A model generated the notes under the pieces. The model was not told the origin of the DNA. It saw only the letters and a program-made list of their open reading frames with translations, and did not search any database. From NCBI GenBank assembly GCA_036320915.1, contig JAXBDG010000008.1, positions 186,001 to 250,000 on the forward strand: 64,000 bases of DNA. Direction: 5' to 3'. Made by a program: the position numbers and the translations under genes. This DNA comes from Linnemannia elongata (Eukaryota; Mortierellomycota; Mortierellomycetes; Mortierellales; Mortierellaceae). Each line of letters begins with the position of its first letter. The stretch's first letter is position 1. Shown here piece after piece: positions 45,573 through 58,057 of the stretch.

Positions 45573-48500
45573 ATGCCAAGGATGCCGAAAAAGAACCAGA
45601 CTGTAACAACACAGGCACCGCCTGCACCAACATCTCCAGCACTCTCAAGACGAGAAGCAGGGGGATCAGAACAGACAGATGCCATGACCACCTCACCCGT
45701 CCGCCTTACCAACTCAAACAACAGCAGTAACACTGCAACCACAACAGCAACCACAACAGCTACTTCCCTAAAGCAAACACTCAAACAACGCAACACAACA
45801 AGCAGCAGCACCAATGGTCACAGCCTGACGAATGGACACCGGACTCGGACAGACTCAAAGATGGGCGAGTTTGAGGACAGTGCTGACAATAGTGGGAGCG
45901 ATTCGAGTTCTGATCGGACTGAACACCTGGACGAACTCTCGCGCTGGAGGTACTTTAACATTTCTGTGTGTTCTAGTTGTTTTGGTCCGCGTGTGTTTGC
46001 TCATCAGCAACAGCAACAAAGACGACCAGTGCCTGTGTCCAGTTTGCTAATCAATGTCTCTCTTTCACCACTAACTTGGAATTAGGAACGCGGTGCAGCC
46101 ATATTGTCCGTCGTACTCGGTGGCCTTCAAGACCATCTTTCTCGTGAGGGCACTGGCAGCGACTTACTCGAATATCTCAGACTGCGACGAAGTGTTCAAC
46201 TTTTGGGAGCCAATGCATTATCTCCAGTACGGGTCAGGACTCGAGACGTGGGAGTACTCTCCCTTGTACGCTATCAGGAGCTGGGCGTACATTCTCCTTC
46301 ACGCCCTTGCCGCGGAAATCACCCGCCTCGCCATGAGTGCTAATCGCGTGAGTCCCTTTAATTGGCTTGTGCATTCGCATTCGTTGTTATTGTGGTCGTT
46401 GTCTTTTGATATCTTTGTTAATAATTGGATCAATTGGACCAATCGGACTGACATGTCTATATGAATGTTCATGTCAATCCTTTCATAGCTTCAAGTGTTC
46501 TTTATTATCCGCATTATTCTGGGTGCTGTCTCGGCCCATTGTGAGGCAACTTTATACCGAGCAGTCGTAGACGAGGTGGACCCAAGGATAGGACGGTATC
46601 TCCTCTTGACACTTATCACCAGCGCAGGAACTTGGATCGCTTCGAACGGTAATTGACACAGCAGGCATGACATCATGGACACAAGGGGACAAGGAGTCGA
46701 GGAGACTGAGGGGACATGTTCAGACACCTTGATGATATGTACTTAATTATGTTCTTTTACTCTTGTTTTGTAACCAACCCCCTTGTAGCATTCTTGCCGT
46801 CAACGTTTGCAATGTACACGACAATGTTGTTCTTCAGCCAGATGCTTCAACCACCACGCCAACATTCAGCAAAGCGGACATTCTGGGCTATTTTCTGGGT
46901 CGGCCTAGGCGGATTATTGGGCTGGCCATTCTCGGCTGCCGTAGGCTTGCCTTTTGCCCTGGAGGAACTCTTGATCCACAGTCGCAATCAGAGTAAGAAG
47001 AAGACTGTCAGGTTCAGAGATTGGCGCAGGATCCGGTTTCTTCGGCTGGTAACATCTGCCATTGCAGTCCTTGCATGTGTCCTGGTACGTAAGGGATTTC
47101 TTGATGGGGTCCATTTTACCGTGCATGTGAAAGAACGGGAGATTTCAAGTTATATCCGTGGACCTTTTTCTCTGCGCGGGCTTGGCAGGAAGTCGACACA
47201 CAGCAGCAATCTTGTACTTTTCGGCTGATGAATGATGTACTAACCTCGTTATTGTATTTGTGGCGCATCAAACTAGATCCCTATCATTGTTATCGACCGT
47301 TACTACTACAAAAAGTTAGTCGTTGTTCCTCTCAACATTGTGCTGTACAACGTCTTTGGGGGTGATGTTGGACCTGACATCTTTGGCACGGAACCATGGT
47401 GGTTTTACATTCTCAACGGGATCTTGAACTTTAACGTCCTCTTTATCGCTGCCTTGGTGTCCCTACCCGCCCTCGTAAGCATCACACACACGCACCTCTT
47501 GATGCCTTTCTTGCTTGAATAACTGTGCTAATTGAAATTGCTCAAATCTTATGGCTTGCATTACATAGTTGGTGACATACTTTACCATTCCGGATGCACT
47601 TCCCAACTCGCCCAGCAGCTCAGGAGAGATCAAAGACCCACTGTTGTTGTTTGCGTTGAAGCTGTCGCCCTTTTACCTCTGGTTCGCCATCTTCACCGCG
47701 CAGCCACACAAGGAAGAGCGCTTTTTATTCGTTGTCTACCCCCTGATCTGCTTCAACGCATGTATGACCCTCTTCATGGTCCAGAAGCTGGTCCAGCGTG
47801 GCCTCGACCGCTTCGTTACCCGCTCCAAAGTATGTTCCTCTTACATGGTTTGCTTGTGTATTGCTAATATTTAGTTTTGGGTGAAACACATTGTAACTAA
47901 TGATGTTACCCTCTGTGTGTAGACGGCGGCGATTCACAAATACTCGGCAGGATTGGTTTGGGTTGTGTTGATTGCAGCGGTAGCACTTTCAATTTCCAGG
48001 ATCTTGGCGCTTCATGAACATTACTCGGCACCAATTGACGTGTACAGGAGGGCGTTCGACCTGGTCAAGGTTCCAGGACCTATTGTTATCGAAGGTGCTG
48101 CTGACCCTACTGTTGTTACTGCTGCTGCTGCTGCTTCAGCTACTTCAGAGGACGGAAGTGTCAATGTCGAGGCATCCAAGAAGCCAGAGGTCGTTCGTGT
48201 CTGTGTTGGCAAGGAATGGTACCGGTTCCCCTCGCACTACTTTTTGCCCGAGGGTGCTAAGCTAGGACTCATCAAGAGTCACTTTGACGGACTTTTGCCT
48301 GGCGAGTTCGTGGAATCTGCCAATGCTTCTGGAGAGCTGCCACCCTTGGAAGCTCAGCCTTCTGCTAATGCTGGAAAGACACATCAGCCGTTCAGGATTG
48401 ACTGGCGCTGGAGTGCAGACAGACGTCCTGGCACTTCACACATCCCTCTTTTGATGAACAACGAGAACAAGGAGGTTCACGAGCACTATGTAAGTTTCGG

Positions 48501-48901
48501 ATCAAACAACAAACACTGTTGATGTCTCCAACACGATTTTTGCGATCATTGTTAAATTCTAATGCTATATACGTTTACTCTCCATGCGCTTATAGACACC
48601 GTTGGAGCAATGCCAGTATTTGGTGGATCTGGACTACAGTGGCCGATACACGGAAAAAGATTCTACGACTGCAGATCTCATTGAACCACGGCACCTGCAG
48701 GATAAGGAGAAATGGGAACGGTTGTATTGCACAAAGTTTCTGGATACTACTATCGGAGCTGGACGACACCCATTGATCCGTGCGTTCTGGATCCCGGACA
48801 AGATCACTGTTGCCCTGACGAGGGGCCAGACGAAAGTCTGGGGAGATTACTGTCTTGCCCGGCGTAGGGCTACTCCTTCTCATCCTCCTTCTCCTGTATG
48901 A
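45573..48901 (+). CDS. ALG9: Dolichyl-linked alpha-1,2-mannosyltransferase ALG9 (GT22)
   Basis: Adds alpha-1,2 mannose from dolichol-phosphate-mannose to the lipid-linked oligosaccharide on the luminal side of the ER, for N-glycosylation. Eight exons join to 808 aa: 45573-45949, 46086-46347, 46489-46648, 46789-47084, 47277-47474, 47569-47829, 47923-48489 and 48596-48901. The GT22 signature is plain: ISDCDEVFNFWEPMHYLQYG near the start of the membrane part, AFLPSTFAMY, and QPHKEERFLFVVYPLI with the HKEERFL block typical of ALG9. Multiple hydrophobic helices follow, and a luminal C-terminal part includes VCVGKEWYRFPSHYFLP. The protein is longer than usual because of a 125-residue low-complexity N-terminal tail rich in Thr, Ser and Asn and an Ala/Ser insert near residue 580. 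Phases close perfectly with no break. Confidence 0.96.
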
Positions 48902-49260
48902 TTGAATCTCCTTTATGTTATGTTAAGCAAACAAAAGAATAATATAGAATCATTTTGTGCTTTGAAAACAGATGGTGGTATTTGGGGGGGTTATTTTTAT
49001 TCTTGTGTCTTTTTTTTTTTTGTTGTTCATTTCTGAGGTTTCCGCATGCACCTCTCGGGCTAAGTGCTACGCTCCCTTGATTTGTTTTGTTTTCGTCATT
49101 CTATTCATACTCGTAAAAGAAAAATAGTATATACTAAGGATACTAAGGTATATCAATCACATCTCCCTACCCCTCCTATCTCTCTCTCCTTTGCTCTTCC
49201 ATCCTCATCCTGGCCGTTTTTGAGTTTTTCGCGCCTCGTTGTTGATGTTGTTGGGAATTT
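48902..49260. other. Convergent intergenic region
   Basis: About 360 bp between the ALG9 stop and the PB1-SAM gene stop; contains an 11-bp T run and nothing else recognisable. Confidence 0.5.
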
Positions 49261-51156
49261 CTAGTTGAGGGAGAGGGATTCTAGGGCCTGGGCTTCGTCA
49301 GTGGCCTCTTGAAGGGTGAGGTCTGCGACGTGCATGCGGAGCTCGGCGATCATCTTTAGGAGACGGATTCTTCTGCCGGTGGATGACATGCCCATGTCCT
49401 TGAGAGTGTCGTGCGTCAGGTCGAGTAGTACGTCTCCTGTAATGTCATTGTCTATTATAGGTAGTAAGAAAAAAAAAGGAAAGTGGTTAGAATGGGGTGT
49501 TGCAACAACGGGCTCTGTACTGGGGGTAAACAAGAAAAGAAGGGAGCATTGAGGGTTGAAGGGGGGGGGGGGGGGGGGGGGGTAAGAGAGAGTGAGAGGA
49601 TTGGAGGAGTTACCTTTGAAGGATTGGACGCTGTCTTCATATCCATTTGTGGTGAGCCATTGGGCTGTTGTTTCGACCGTCCAGTTGTACACATGTGTAT
49701 CCAGACCATTCAGCACTAATTATTTTTTTTTCGGTTCATATCCATAAAGAAAGAAATGTTAGGGCTATGTTTGAATGTGTGGTATACATGGAGAGGAGGA
49801 TGGGAGTGATGGAAAGGGCAAAGAAACTTACGGTCGGTACCATTGGAGGCTGGGAACTTTGCCCTGGCGGCGCGGGCGTAGTTCAGACGCTGGAAATTCT
49901 GTGCCGATGTCGGTGCTATTTGTTATCATATACAGCAAAGTAGAGTGGAGGGAACGCGTTTTGTTGGTGGGTAAGTGTGTGGAGAAACGAAGGAGCCAAT
50001 GGGGTCGCGAGGAGATCAAACAACTAAAAGGAATTGTTTTTTTTTGGTGGCAAAACTTACTGATGAGGTTCTTGCCAGCAGAAACCCAAGACGACGCACC
50101 AGGTGGCAGATCAGCCAATGCACTCTCTGCTAGACAAACCATCAAAACAAGGCCAACAGAGGTTACAAATAAGATGAGTTATGGCAGTTCGTCCAAGTGG
50201 TGAAAAGTGAAGTGGTTAGCGAAAAGGAAAGAGAAAGTGAACGAACCATGTTCAGAGCCGTGACGATCCATCCCCCTGGCACAGATGAAAAGACTGATAT
50301 CACGGAGGATCTCAAGCATGTCCGAGTCTGCATATTCGCTGTCGAATGATCCTCTGCTGCTTCCCTTCGAATCTCCTACTGGTATTGAAATAAAAATAAT
50401 AAAAAATAAAAAAAAGTTGGCATGAAAATTTGGATGGTTAGGGGGGGTGTTCAATTTGGGGTTAGTGCGCTTTGACTTGCAAAAAGCGAAGCCAGGGGGA
50501 AGGAGGGAGTGAGCACAGGAAAAGGCATTTGAGCCTCGTGCGCAAAGGAGGGTGCATGAAGTGAACACATGTGGGCGCATGTGTCCAACAACAACACAAG
50601 CACAAGGAAGGGCGAGGTGTGGAGCACAAGGACCATTGAACACAAACGTGAGAAAAATTCAACCACATCCTCCCAACATCCACCCTCAAAACATTGCAGA
50701 GCAAGCAAAAAGAAAAGCAAGAAAAACGCACCAAGGGTCGAGGTACCTGATTGGTCGGAAGACTCGCGTCGATGCAAGATACTGGGTCGTCGAGAGTTGG
50801 GAATAACTTGCAGTCTCAAGGTAGCCTTCCTTTCCTTGACAAGCTCCGAGTTGATCATGTCTTCAAACTCCTCGGTACCCGCGATGGTGCAGAGGTCGCC
50901 GTCCAAGTCTGCATACTTGACCGTGAACTCGTTCTCGAGCTGGAACGTGTTTTGGAGCTGTTGGGTTTAGGTGTTTTGGTCAAGGATTGGAGAGAGTGAT
51001 TAGGTTCTGTGCCTGTCATGGAGATAGTGGGTGGTAGGGGTGTGTAAGGAGTTAGAAGGGTACCTTCTTCTTGAGGTCTTGGTATTGGATCTGTTCAATA
51101 TCGATTGAGAGGCGACGGCAGTCATCACGGTGCCAGGCTTTGACGGTAGCGGCCAT
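49261..51156 (-). CDS. PB1-SAM domain adaptor protein
   Basis: A 293-aa protein from seven exons: 51156-51064, 50957-50747, 50378-50247, 50129-50061, 49915-49832, 49715-49614 and 49451-49261. Residues about 5-85 form a PB1 domain, with basic residues early (VKAWHRDDCRRLSIDIEQ) and the OPCA-type acidic loop VKYADLDGDLCTIAGTEEFE, so it may have both faces for head-to-tail binding. A Ser-rich linker follows. Residues about 200-265 are a SAM domain: WTVETTAQWLTTNGYEDSVQ, then DNDITGDVLLDLTHDTLKDM and GMSSTGRRIRLLKMI. PB1 and SAM are both protein-interaction modules used in MAPK and polarity signalling, so a scaffold role is inferred. No kinase or SH3 domain is present. All exon phases agree. Intron six contains a run of 22 C. 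Confidence 0.88.
49561..49582. repeat. 22-base G homopolymer in an intron
   Basis: Twenty-two uninterrupted G on the plus strand, C22 in the transcript, inside the last intron of the PB1-SAM gene. Confidence 0.95.
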
Positions 51157-53668
51157 GTTGTTGTTGTTGTTGTTGTTAGTCGTAAAGTTGTTGTGGTGTT
51201 GTTGTTGAGAGGGGAGTTGTAGTTGGCTTGAAGTTTGGAAGCAAAGGGTATAAAAAAACTTTCAAAGAAAAAAAAGTGGGAGTATCTTTCAGAAGGTAGG
51301 GTATAAATGTAAGTCCAAACTGGGGATTGGGGTCGTTATGAGAAAGAAGAGGTGGGTAAGCAGTCAAAAGTGCGGGCGAGTTGAAATACAGAACAGCGGT
51401 TGAGAGGTAAGGATAGAAGGATGGGTGTAGTAAGGGTGGCCGGTGTAGAGATGTTTGAAGGGAAGTAATGGGTCTTTAAAAAGGAAAAGAAAAGGTGGGT
51501 TATTGGGCAGAATCGTAAAGTGGGAGGGGAGAGGCAAAAATAGCTACAAAGGAAAGAAGGAAGGAAGTGTGGCGGATGACAAAGACGTAAGGGGAGGATG
51601 GATGATGGAATGCGGGAGTGAAGGGAGGGAAGGATGCAGAAGTGTGAAGGGGGGAATAGAGAAACGAAGAATGAAGAAAACGGAAAAAGGGTTAAGGAGA
51701 ACGAAGAGGGAGAAAAAAAAAAAGGAAAAAGGAAAAAAAAAGAAAGATGGGCCGGGGTCTTTAAAAGAAAAAAAAAAATCAGGAAAAGTCGACCAAGAAT
51801 AGAAGAGATGAACAAGGACGGGCCACTTGAACGATGGAGGAACAAGGCAACGAAGGGGGGTGAGAAGGAGGAGTGACGAAGGGGGGATGAACGTGTGATT
51901 CAGGTACAAAGTTGACATGTGGGTGCATACCTGGTGGTTGGGGCATGGTCAAAGTGTTAGTTACTCCTCTGCCCCCATTCCAAACTCTTTGTTTTTTTTG
52001 TTGTTTGAATGTCCCTAGATGGTATTAGATGGTATGGGGATGAGTGCATGGATAGTAAGGGATGGCATGGACCCGAGGTCCGTTTATTTTAGCGGGTGAT
52101 CATCCCCTTACTGTTGTACCTTTTGCACTTGATGCTCGTCAACAACAACAACAACAACAACAACAATACTGGCCCTGACCCCGACTGAACCTGACCGACA
52201 ACCAACAAACAGCCCCATGCATGCCTATCCTATAACTTGTAGTTTGTATACCAATACATGCACCAATAATAATAAGCAACGGGCTGATGGTTGGTGAATG
52301 TCCCATTCATACAAAAACGATAAACAAAAACACAAATAACGATAGGGCGGATGTTCAGCCTCTTCTTCATCGGATTCCTGTGGACCAATCGACACTAAAT
52401 GCAATCAAGACGAGAGGGCGTCAACGTTTTGCCTCCATCCACTTGTTTTCCCTCCATTCACTTGTTTTCCCTCCCATCGTCTGTCAAGAAAACTGCGATC
52501 ATAATTTTTTTTTTCCTCTCTCAAAAAAAAAGGGGTTGTTTATGGCCAAATGGTACAAAGCAAAGAGCATCATCACCTTGACTGTATCTATTATTGTTTG
52601 TTGGTAGTCAAAGCACATCAGCAGGTCTGACCATTTGGACAAAAGGTTTGACCAAGTGATCCTCCTATTTTATTCACCTTTTTACTATGTGGTTGATCTT
52701 AAAGCAATATGATCCATGGATGTCACGCCCAATGGTGTGTCCGGGTGACCTTTGTCGAGGGAGGACATGGTGGATGATAAATGAGAATTTGACAAAAAGG
52801 CAGAAAAACAAAAGTAGATCGTGGATCATGATAGCGAATACGATTGATTCCGTCTTTGTCAGCACCCTGCTTGTTTTTCTTTTCTCTTTTTTTTTTTTTT
52901 TTTTTTTTTAGTTTCAACAACGGAATGATCATAAAGTAAAAAACAAAACAGTTTTCTTGCAGGTGAAGAGGAGGATCGTGAAAAAGTCGCCAACCGACTT
53001 TCCCTTTTCATATGAGAGAGATTGAGAGAGTGTGAACTGTGTGTTGTGCAGGGCGAGTGGTGTGGACACTCTCTGTGTCCCTTCTGTAAAGTTTTGCGAA
53101 CAGACACCATTCATTGATATTCATTTCCGACTTTGTTTTTTGATTTGTGTCGGGTCACAGCTGACTTGCTGCATCCCTCCCCTTCTCTTTAATACGCCCA
53201 AACTTTGCCACAAAACGTGGACCCGTATCTTATTCAGCCTGCCTGTCCATCTTGACTCGCTGATGGCGAATTGGTTCGTGAGATGGTACTGATTGTATCG
53301 CTCATATTGCGCTGTTGGACCTGTCGACCCTTTTGTTGGGAGATGAGATGGTAAACAGCCTTTGCCTCCTTTCACGTTACAATGCCTATTCGTTTCAGAG
53401 ATTGACCATGTGCAGGCAATCTATCCTGAATATCCTACGCTCCCGTGCCCTTGACTAGCCCGGCCTACGTGTACTCGCGTTCCAGTATATCGTCCTTCCG
53501 GTGTAGTTCAATTTGGCCGTTCTGGCATTTACGTTTATTCTATGCGTTTGTAGTAGTTGATATGAAATGACATTTGAAAATGTGGGTAGTAGTAGTAGTA
53601 GTGTAGTGGTGGTAGGAGTAATAGTAACATTCTTAAACCTGCCACTATCGGTAAATGGGTCATATTGC
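51157..53668. other. Intergenic region between the PB1-SAM and Mss4/RABIF genes
   Basis: About 2.5 kb. Next to the PB1-SAM ATG is a CAA-repeat leader, then a very purine-rich plus strand at 51400-51900 (pyrimidine-rich promoter of the minus gene). A CAA/AAC repeat lies at 52141-52166 and a 23-base T run at 52887-52909. Open frames here are compositional. No gene supported. Confidence 0.5.
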
Positions 53669-54354
53669 CTAAGACCGATCATGGTAACGAACGCGGTTGA
53701 TGGCAACAAGGTACTCCTTCTCGTTTCGGGGCACCTTGGACTCGTGGTAGCCCAAAGGTCCCGTGTCACAGTCAGCACAAGAGAGGAATTGGGTGCCGTT
53801 GGGGAGCATTTTGCTGAATCCAATGTTCTCGAAGGCCATCATATCGGCGACTCTCCAGAAGGCTTGGAGTTCTCCTGGTGTTGTTGGTGTGGTTGGGCTA
53901 ATGGGTTCTTCTTCTGTTGTTGGTGGCGCTGTAGTGGTGGTGTTGTTGGTGTCTTCGGAGTCGTCGATGGTGGAGACGGTTGCGCCTGCGAGGGGTAACT
54001 GTGGTAACATCAGCTAAGAATTCGCAAGGGGTGTTTAAGAAGTGGGTGGAAAGGGTTAGGACTGCCATATCAGAGCTCAGGGGCAGAGGGGTGTTGCCTT
54101 CGCAACTTTTTTTCGTTGTATGGAGGCAATTCTCATTCTTGGTGCCCAAAGGGGCTTGAAAGGGTCTGCGTAAAAAATACCTTGCTCTTTTCACGCTGGA
54201 CAAGAGTCGCAGCTTTGGCAAGGAGCAGCTTGCAACGGCATTGGTCGACGGGGCAGTAGATGTCGAAAGCGTTGACCTGTTGACCGTTATGGGAAGTGAT
54301 GAGGTCCTGTTCCTGGAATTCTGAGTGTTCCTTTCCTGGGTTCCTTGCAGCCAT
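53669..54354 (-). CDS. DSS4: Mss4/RABIF/Dss4-type Rab-binding zinc protein
   Basis: Small soluble protein that binds nucleotide-free Rab GTPases in the exocytic pathway as a weak exchange factor or holdase. Two exons, 54354-54181 and 53998-53669, give 167 aa. An N-terminal CPVDQCRC and the later FLSCADCDTGPLGYH provide the two CxxC-type pairs for one zinc. The Rab-binding segment reads LQAFWRVADMMAFENIGFSK, very close to the Mss4 consensus, and the end LVAINRVRYHD matches the family C-terminus. A 30-residue Thr/Pro linker (TTTTAPPTTEEEP region) separates the halves and is longer than in animal proteins. The donor-acceptor phases fit exactly. It is transcribed divergently from the DnaJ-membrane protein gene across about 670 bp. 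Confidence 0.9.
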
Positions 54355-55021
54355 GGTCGTTGATGTTGTTCCGATGAGTGTGGTTGATGTGATGAAAAAG
54401 AAAAAAAAAAAGATCAGCGGTGGTTGTGTCGTTGCAAGGTTTGGAGTTTGGACAATAGCAACGTGTCTGCTTCCATTAGACATGGCACCCTTAAGTTTGT
54501 GAGGGCATCTTTAGTGGCGTGTTCTTGTATGTGGTAATCCCTCCTTTCGATTTGACTCACTTCCTCTTCTCTCCTCTTCTTTTCTTTCAGTCCTTACTTC
54601 ACAGACGTATTCACACCTCGTGCTGTCCTCCTCACAACCGCTGCTGCCATTCAACTTTTACTCATTCTTTACAAAGTCCATTTACGCTCCCTTCTCCTTC
54701 AACACTCTCAACCCACCACTTTTGTACATAACCCTCACGCCAAGACATTTATCTCCCTTTACACCTCGACTTTGTCTTCCTAGCCCCTCCAACATCGCCT
54801 CATGTTCACAGCCTTGGCATAAAATCACCCAGCCGACTTACCAGCCAGCCCCTCTGCCTCACCCTATTAAAGAAGATCCCATTTCCACTGATATTCCCGT
54901 CCCTCCCCAGACTTTTTTCTTGTGTGCACGCCGCGCACATTCTTTGAGCACTTTCCAAACGCAAACATATTCCCAACACTTTTTTTCGTTACTCTTGTGA
55001 ACGGATATCAAGCAAAGGACC
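54355..55021. other. Divergent promoter region
   Basis: About 670 bp shared by the RABIF-type gene (-) and the DnaJ gene (+). It is very CT-rich on the plus strand near 54540-54780. No defined element beyond this composition. Confidence 0.45.
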
Positions 55022-57081
55022 ATGGATCGCAATACGGTTCACTTGTACGAGACGCTTGGCGTCCCAAAATCAAGCACACAGGACGAGATTAAGAAGGCAT
55101 ACCGGTATGTTTATTGGGAACCAAGGGAGCAAGGAAAGAAGGGTGTCATTATCGCATTGTCTCATGAACTTTGAACTAACGCGTATTCTTTCCTATCGTG
55201 GTGAACAGACGATTGGCGCTAAGGTATCACCCGGACAAGGTGAACGTAGCCGAGGTGCCAGACCATGAAACAAGGGTACGTGGACATGGTTACCCTGATC
55301 AATCGAAAATAAGGTGGTTTGAGTTATAAACAGGGGCGAAACACAATTGCCTTGTTTGCTTTAACCTTCAACTGCCTTTGTTTCTCATGGCAACGGGACA
55401 AACATGTAAAAGTATTTATGGACATGGAAGTGCACAGTGATAACAAGGAAAAAAACCGTGAACATAAGAAAGAGCATCGACAATAAAAGAAAGTACTCGG
55501 GAACAAGGAGAGAGACAACGACAACGAAACTATAGCACGATTCGGAGAAGGAAAGGAAGTATAGCACAAGAAACGCTTGCCAAGAATGTATACTGACGGA
55601 TGACTTTTCCATTACTTCCTTACCCTTCTTCATCCCTACATTTTCCTCTCTCCGTGCTCTTCCGTCTCCTGGCTGCAGTTCCGAGATATTGCAGCCGCCT
55701 ATGAAGTTCTGAGTAAGTTTTTGACGGGGTGGACTTGGTAAACTGAGAAGCAAGAAGGACATACCCACAAAGTGCTGGGCTGGACTGTGCACTAGAGTGT
55801 GAAAGACGTCATGTGTGGAAAGAGAGCAATTGGCAGGGTCTCTCGTTATGTGACGTGTAATATCTAATCTTGTTTTCACCCGATCCCTGCTTCATAACAA
55901 TAGGTGACCCAAAGAAGCGCCAGGTGTACGACAAATACGGGATGATGGGAGTGCAGATGGCAGGGACAGAGATAGGAGCGCGGCTGGTCGAGATTGAGAG
56001 TCTACTCTGCACACTCTTCATAGTGCTCTCCTTCGTGCTCACGCTCATTATCATCTTTTTCGCCCTGCTGTCAGTTCGCGTCGATGGTAAAGTGAGCTGG
56101 AACTATGCCATTGTCTTTATCCCCCTCTGGATCATGGATGCGCTCCTCTTCTTGGGGACTCTTACTCGGCTCATCAAACCTCCGGCAGACGATGACGATG
56201 AAGACGACCACAACCATGATGACCATGAGGACGACCGTGATGCTGGGAATGGAGATGGAACGTCGTCAAGTGCTGGAGTTGACCGCGAGGAACGGCAGCG
56301 ACAAAAGAAGGCGACACAAAAGTGGCAGAGGCTCTTGAGCGGAGTTGTTGGACTCATCAATCTGATCCTTTTCACCGCCTTTCAAGTACTGATCGTCAAA
56401 AAGGCCAATGACCCGACGAGCATTTCTGGAACAACCGTCTTCGCGCCATACTTTGCCCTGGAGGGTTTCTTCTTCTTACTGGCGCTCATTCAAGTAGCTG
56501 TTGCGCTGAAGGGAGCATCGGCAGTAGAGGCACCGTTATCAGCAAAGTTGGGGATGGTGTTTGAGGCGCTATGGTGGAAGGTAATTCGGTTGGTCCTGGC
56601 GGTCCTCATCATGCTCCGCATTGACGACAAGATCACCTGCTCCTGGCAAATTGTCTTTATCCCCCTCTACCTAGTTGCCGTCAAGTACATCATCCAGCAC
56701 ATCAAAGGATACAGGACCTTCTCGAGGATGCAGAATGCCGAGATGCGTCAACAAGGGCACGCATTGATGACGGCCAGTGCTTGCACATTGACAGTGTTGG
56801 GGTCACTTGTATACTCGCTCGTGGGACTGTTGGCGGCCAAGCTGGACGGACATGCGTACTCGGCGTCAAGAGTACTGATCCCGGTGTTCTTGGTGTTGTC
56901 GATCTTGCTTTGTTGTTGTGGATGCTGCTTGCCGTGCTTGCTTATGGCGAGCAGTGCTGGTGAGGAGGATGGTGGGATGAATCCGGCAAATGCGGAGGTC
57001 CGTGTCGTGAATCCCAACATGCGCATTCAAGGGACTGATGCCCCACCTTCTTCCTCGAGTCGTTCCGCGCTCATATCATAA
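55022..57081 (+). CDS. DnaJ domain fused to a TMEM185-like multi-span membrane protein
   Basis: A 453-aa protein from four exons: 55022-55104, 55209-55275, 55679-55712 and 55904-57081. Residues 5-75 are a J domain (LYETLGVPKSSTQDEIKKAY, then LALRYHPDK with the essential HPD, and SDPKKRQVYDKYG). It is split over all four exons. The rest has about seven hydrophobic helices beginning LLCTLFIVLSFVLTLIIIFF, with the block SWNYAIVFIPLWIMDALLFL repeated later as SWQIVFIPLYLVAVKYI. This W-x-IVFIPL pattern is typical of the TMEM185/Fam11 family. Between the first helix groups is a cytosolic loop with an Asp/His/Glu stretch. Near the end is LLCCCGCCLPCLL, likely palmitoylated. It would recruit Hsp70 to a membrane, probably ER; this is an inference. 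Confidence 0.9.
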
Positions 57082-58057
57082 CTCTTTTGAGGCAATAAAC
57101 AATTCAATCGCATGGAAAGACTACTCTTATTGTTGACAACTTATGAACGAGGCATCCCTATTATCCCGTGCGCCAGAACAAAAAACGCGGTAAGGGTGCA
57201 TTGACAAAGTATGGCACGGGTGCACGGACAAAGAGCGATAAAGGTGTCGTGGCCAGTATGTGGAAAACAAACGAAGGTAGACGAGAAGAAAGCCTATTGA
57301 CGTAGACCGAATGTGTGGAAAATGAGGATGATAGTAGAAAGACACGGGGCCAAATCCTATTTTTGGCACTCCTTTATGTTTGCTGTTGACCCTTCGGGTA
57401 TTTCTTCACCTATACCATTTCGCCTTTAAACTAATCGATCAACATTATTCTCGGACGGCACACATGCGACTATGGAGGAGAAGGACAGGGTGCACGCCAT
57501 GTCTAGCAATAAAGCGGCCAAGCTGGGCATGAAGGCAACGAGGCCCTCTCGTGGAAAATTGACATAGAGGGGCTTAGGGGCTAACCTACTTATTGGCGAC
57601 ATAGCCACAAAGGTATGGTTTCTGTTAATATCTGACATTCACTAACGCACAAAGCGTCGACAGACAAAAACTCGGTTCGACCTGTCTATCGATTATTTTG
57701 CCGTGGCTGACAGCCTCGCAGTTCCCCGTGCTTTGTGATGCAAGAGCTAGGCTTGATAAGAAATGGAGCCGTTGCGACGGCATGAATGCTAGCTGTAGGA
57801 CGAATGAGTGCGGGAGCATTGTGCGCGGATGACGCTGGCGTGGCTATGATGGCTTCGCTGGTCTTGGAGCCTCCACTGAGAATTCACGATATGCAAACTT
57901 TGCAGAATGCTGGGAGGAGGTCTTCCAAGAGTCCGATAGCTGCTTGTTGACGCTGCTCGTGTAAGAAATTAACATTCGCCACTATTCTTTTCACAACAGG
58001 TATCATACTACTCGTTCTCTTTAATGCTTCGATGTCTTTTGCGCCCTCCAGTGAATA
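57082..58057. other. Intergenic region
   Basis: About 980 bp between the convergent DnaJ and NLR genes. Short open frames lack motifs; I see nothing that can be called a gene. Confidence 0.5.

Noticed and set aside
51336..51918. Phe/Ser/Pro-rich open frames upstream of the PB1-SAM gene
   Set aside because: They derive from the pyrimidine-rich promoter strand; no domain or conserved pattern.
57671..57690. GGTTCGACC, reminiscent of a tRNA B box
   Set aside because: No matching A box, acceptor stem or anticodon arm could be folded around it. No convincing tRNA was found anywhere in the window, although a covariance-model scan would be needed to exclude one.
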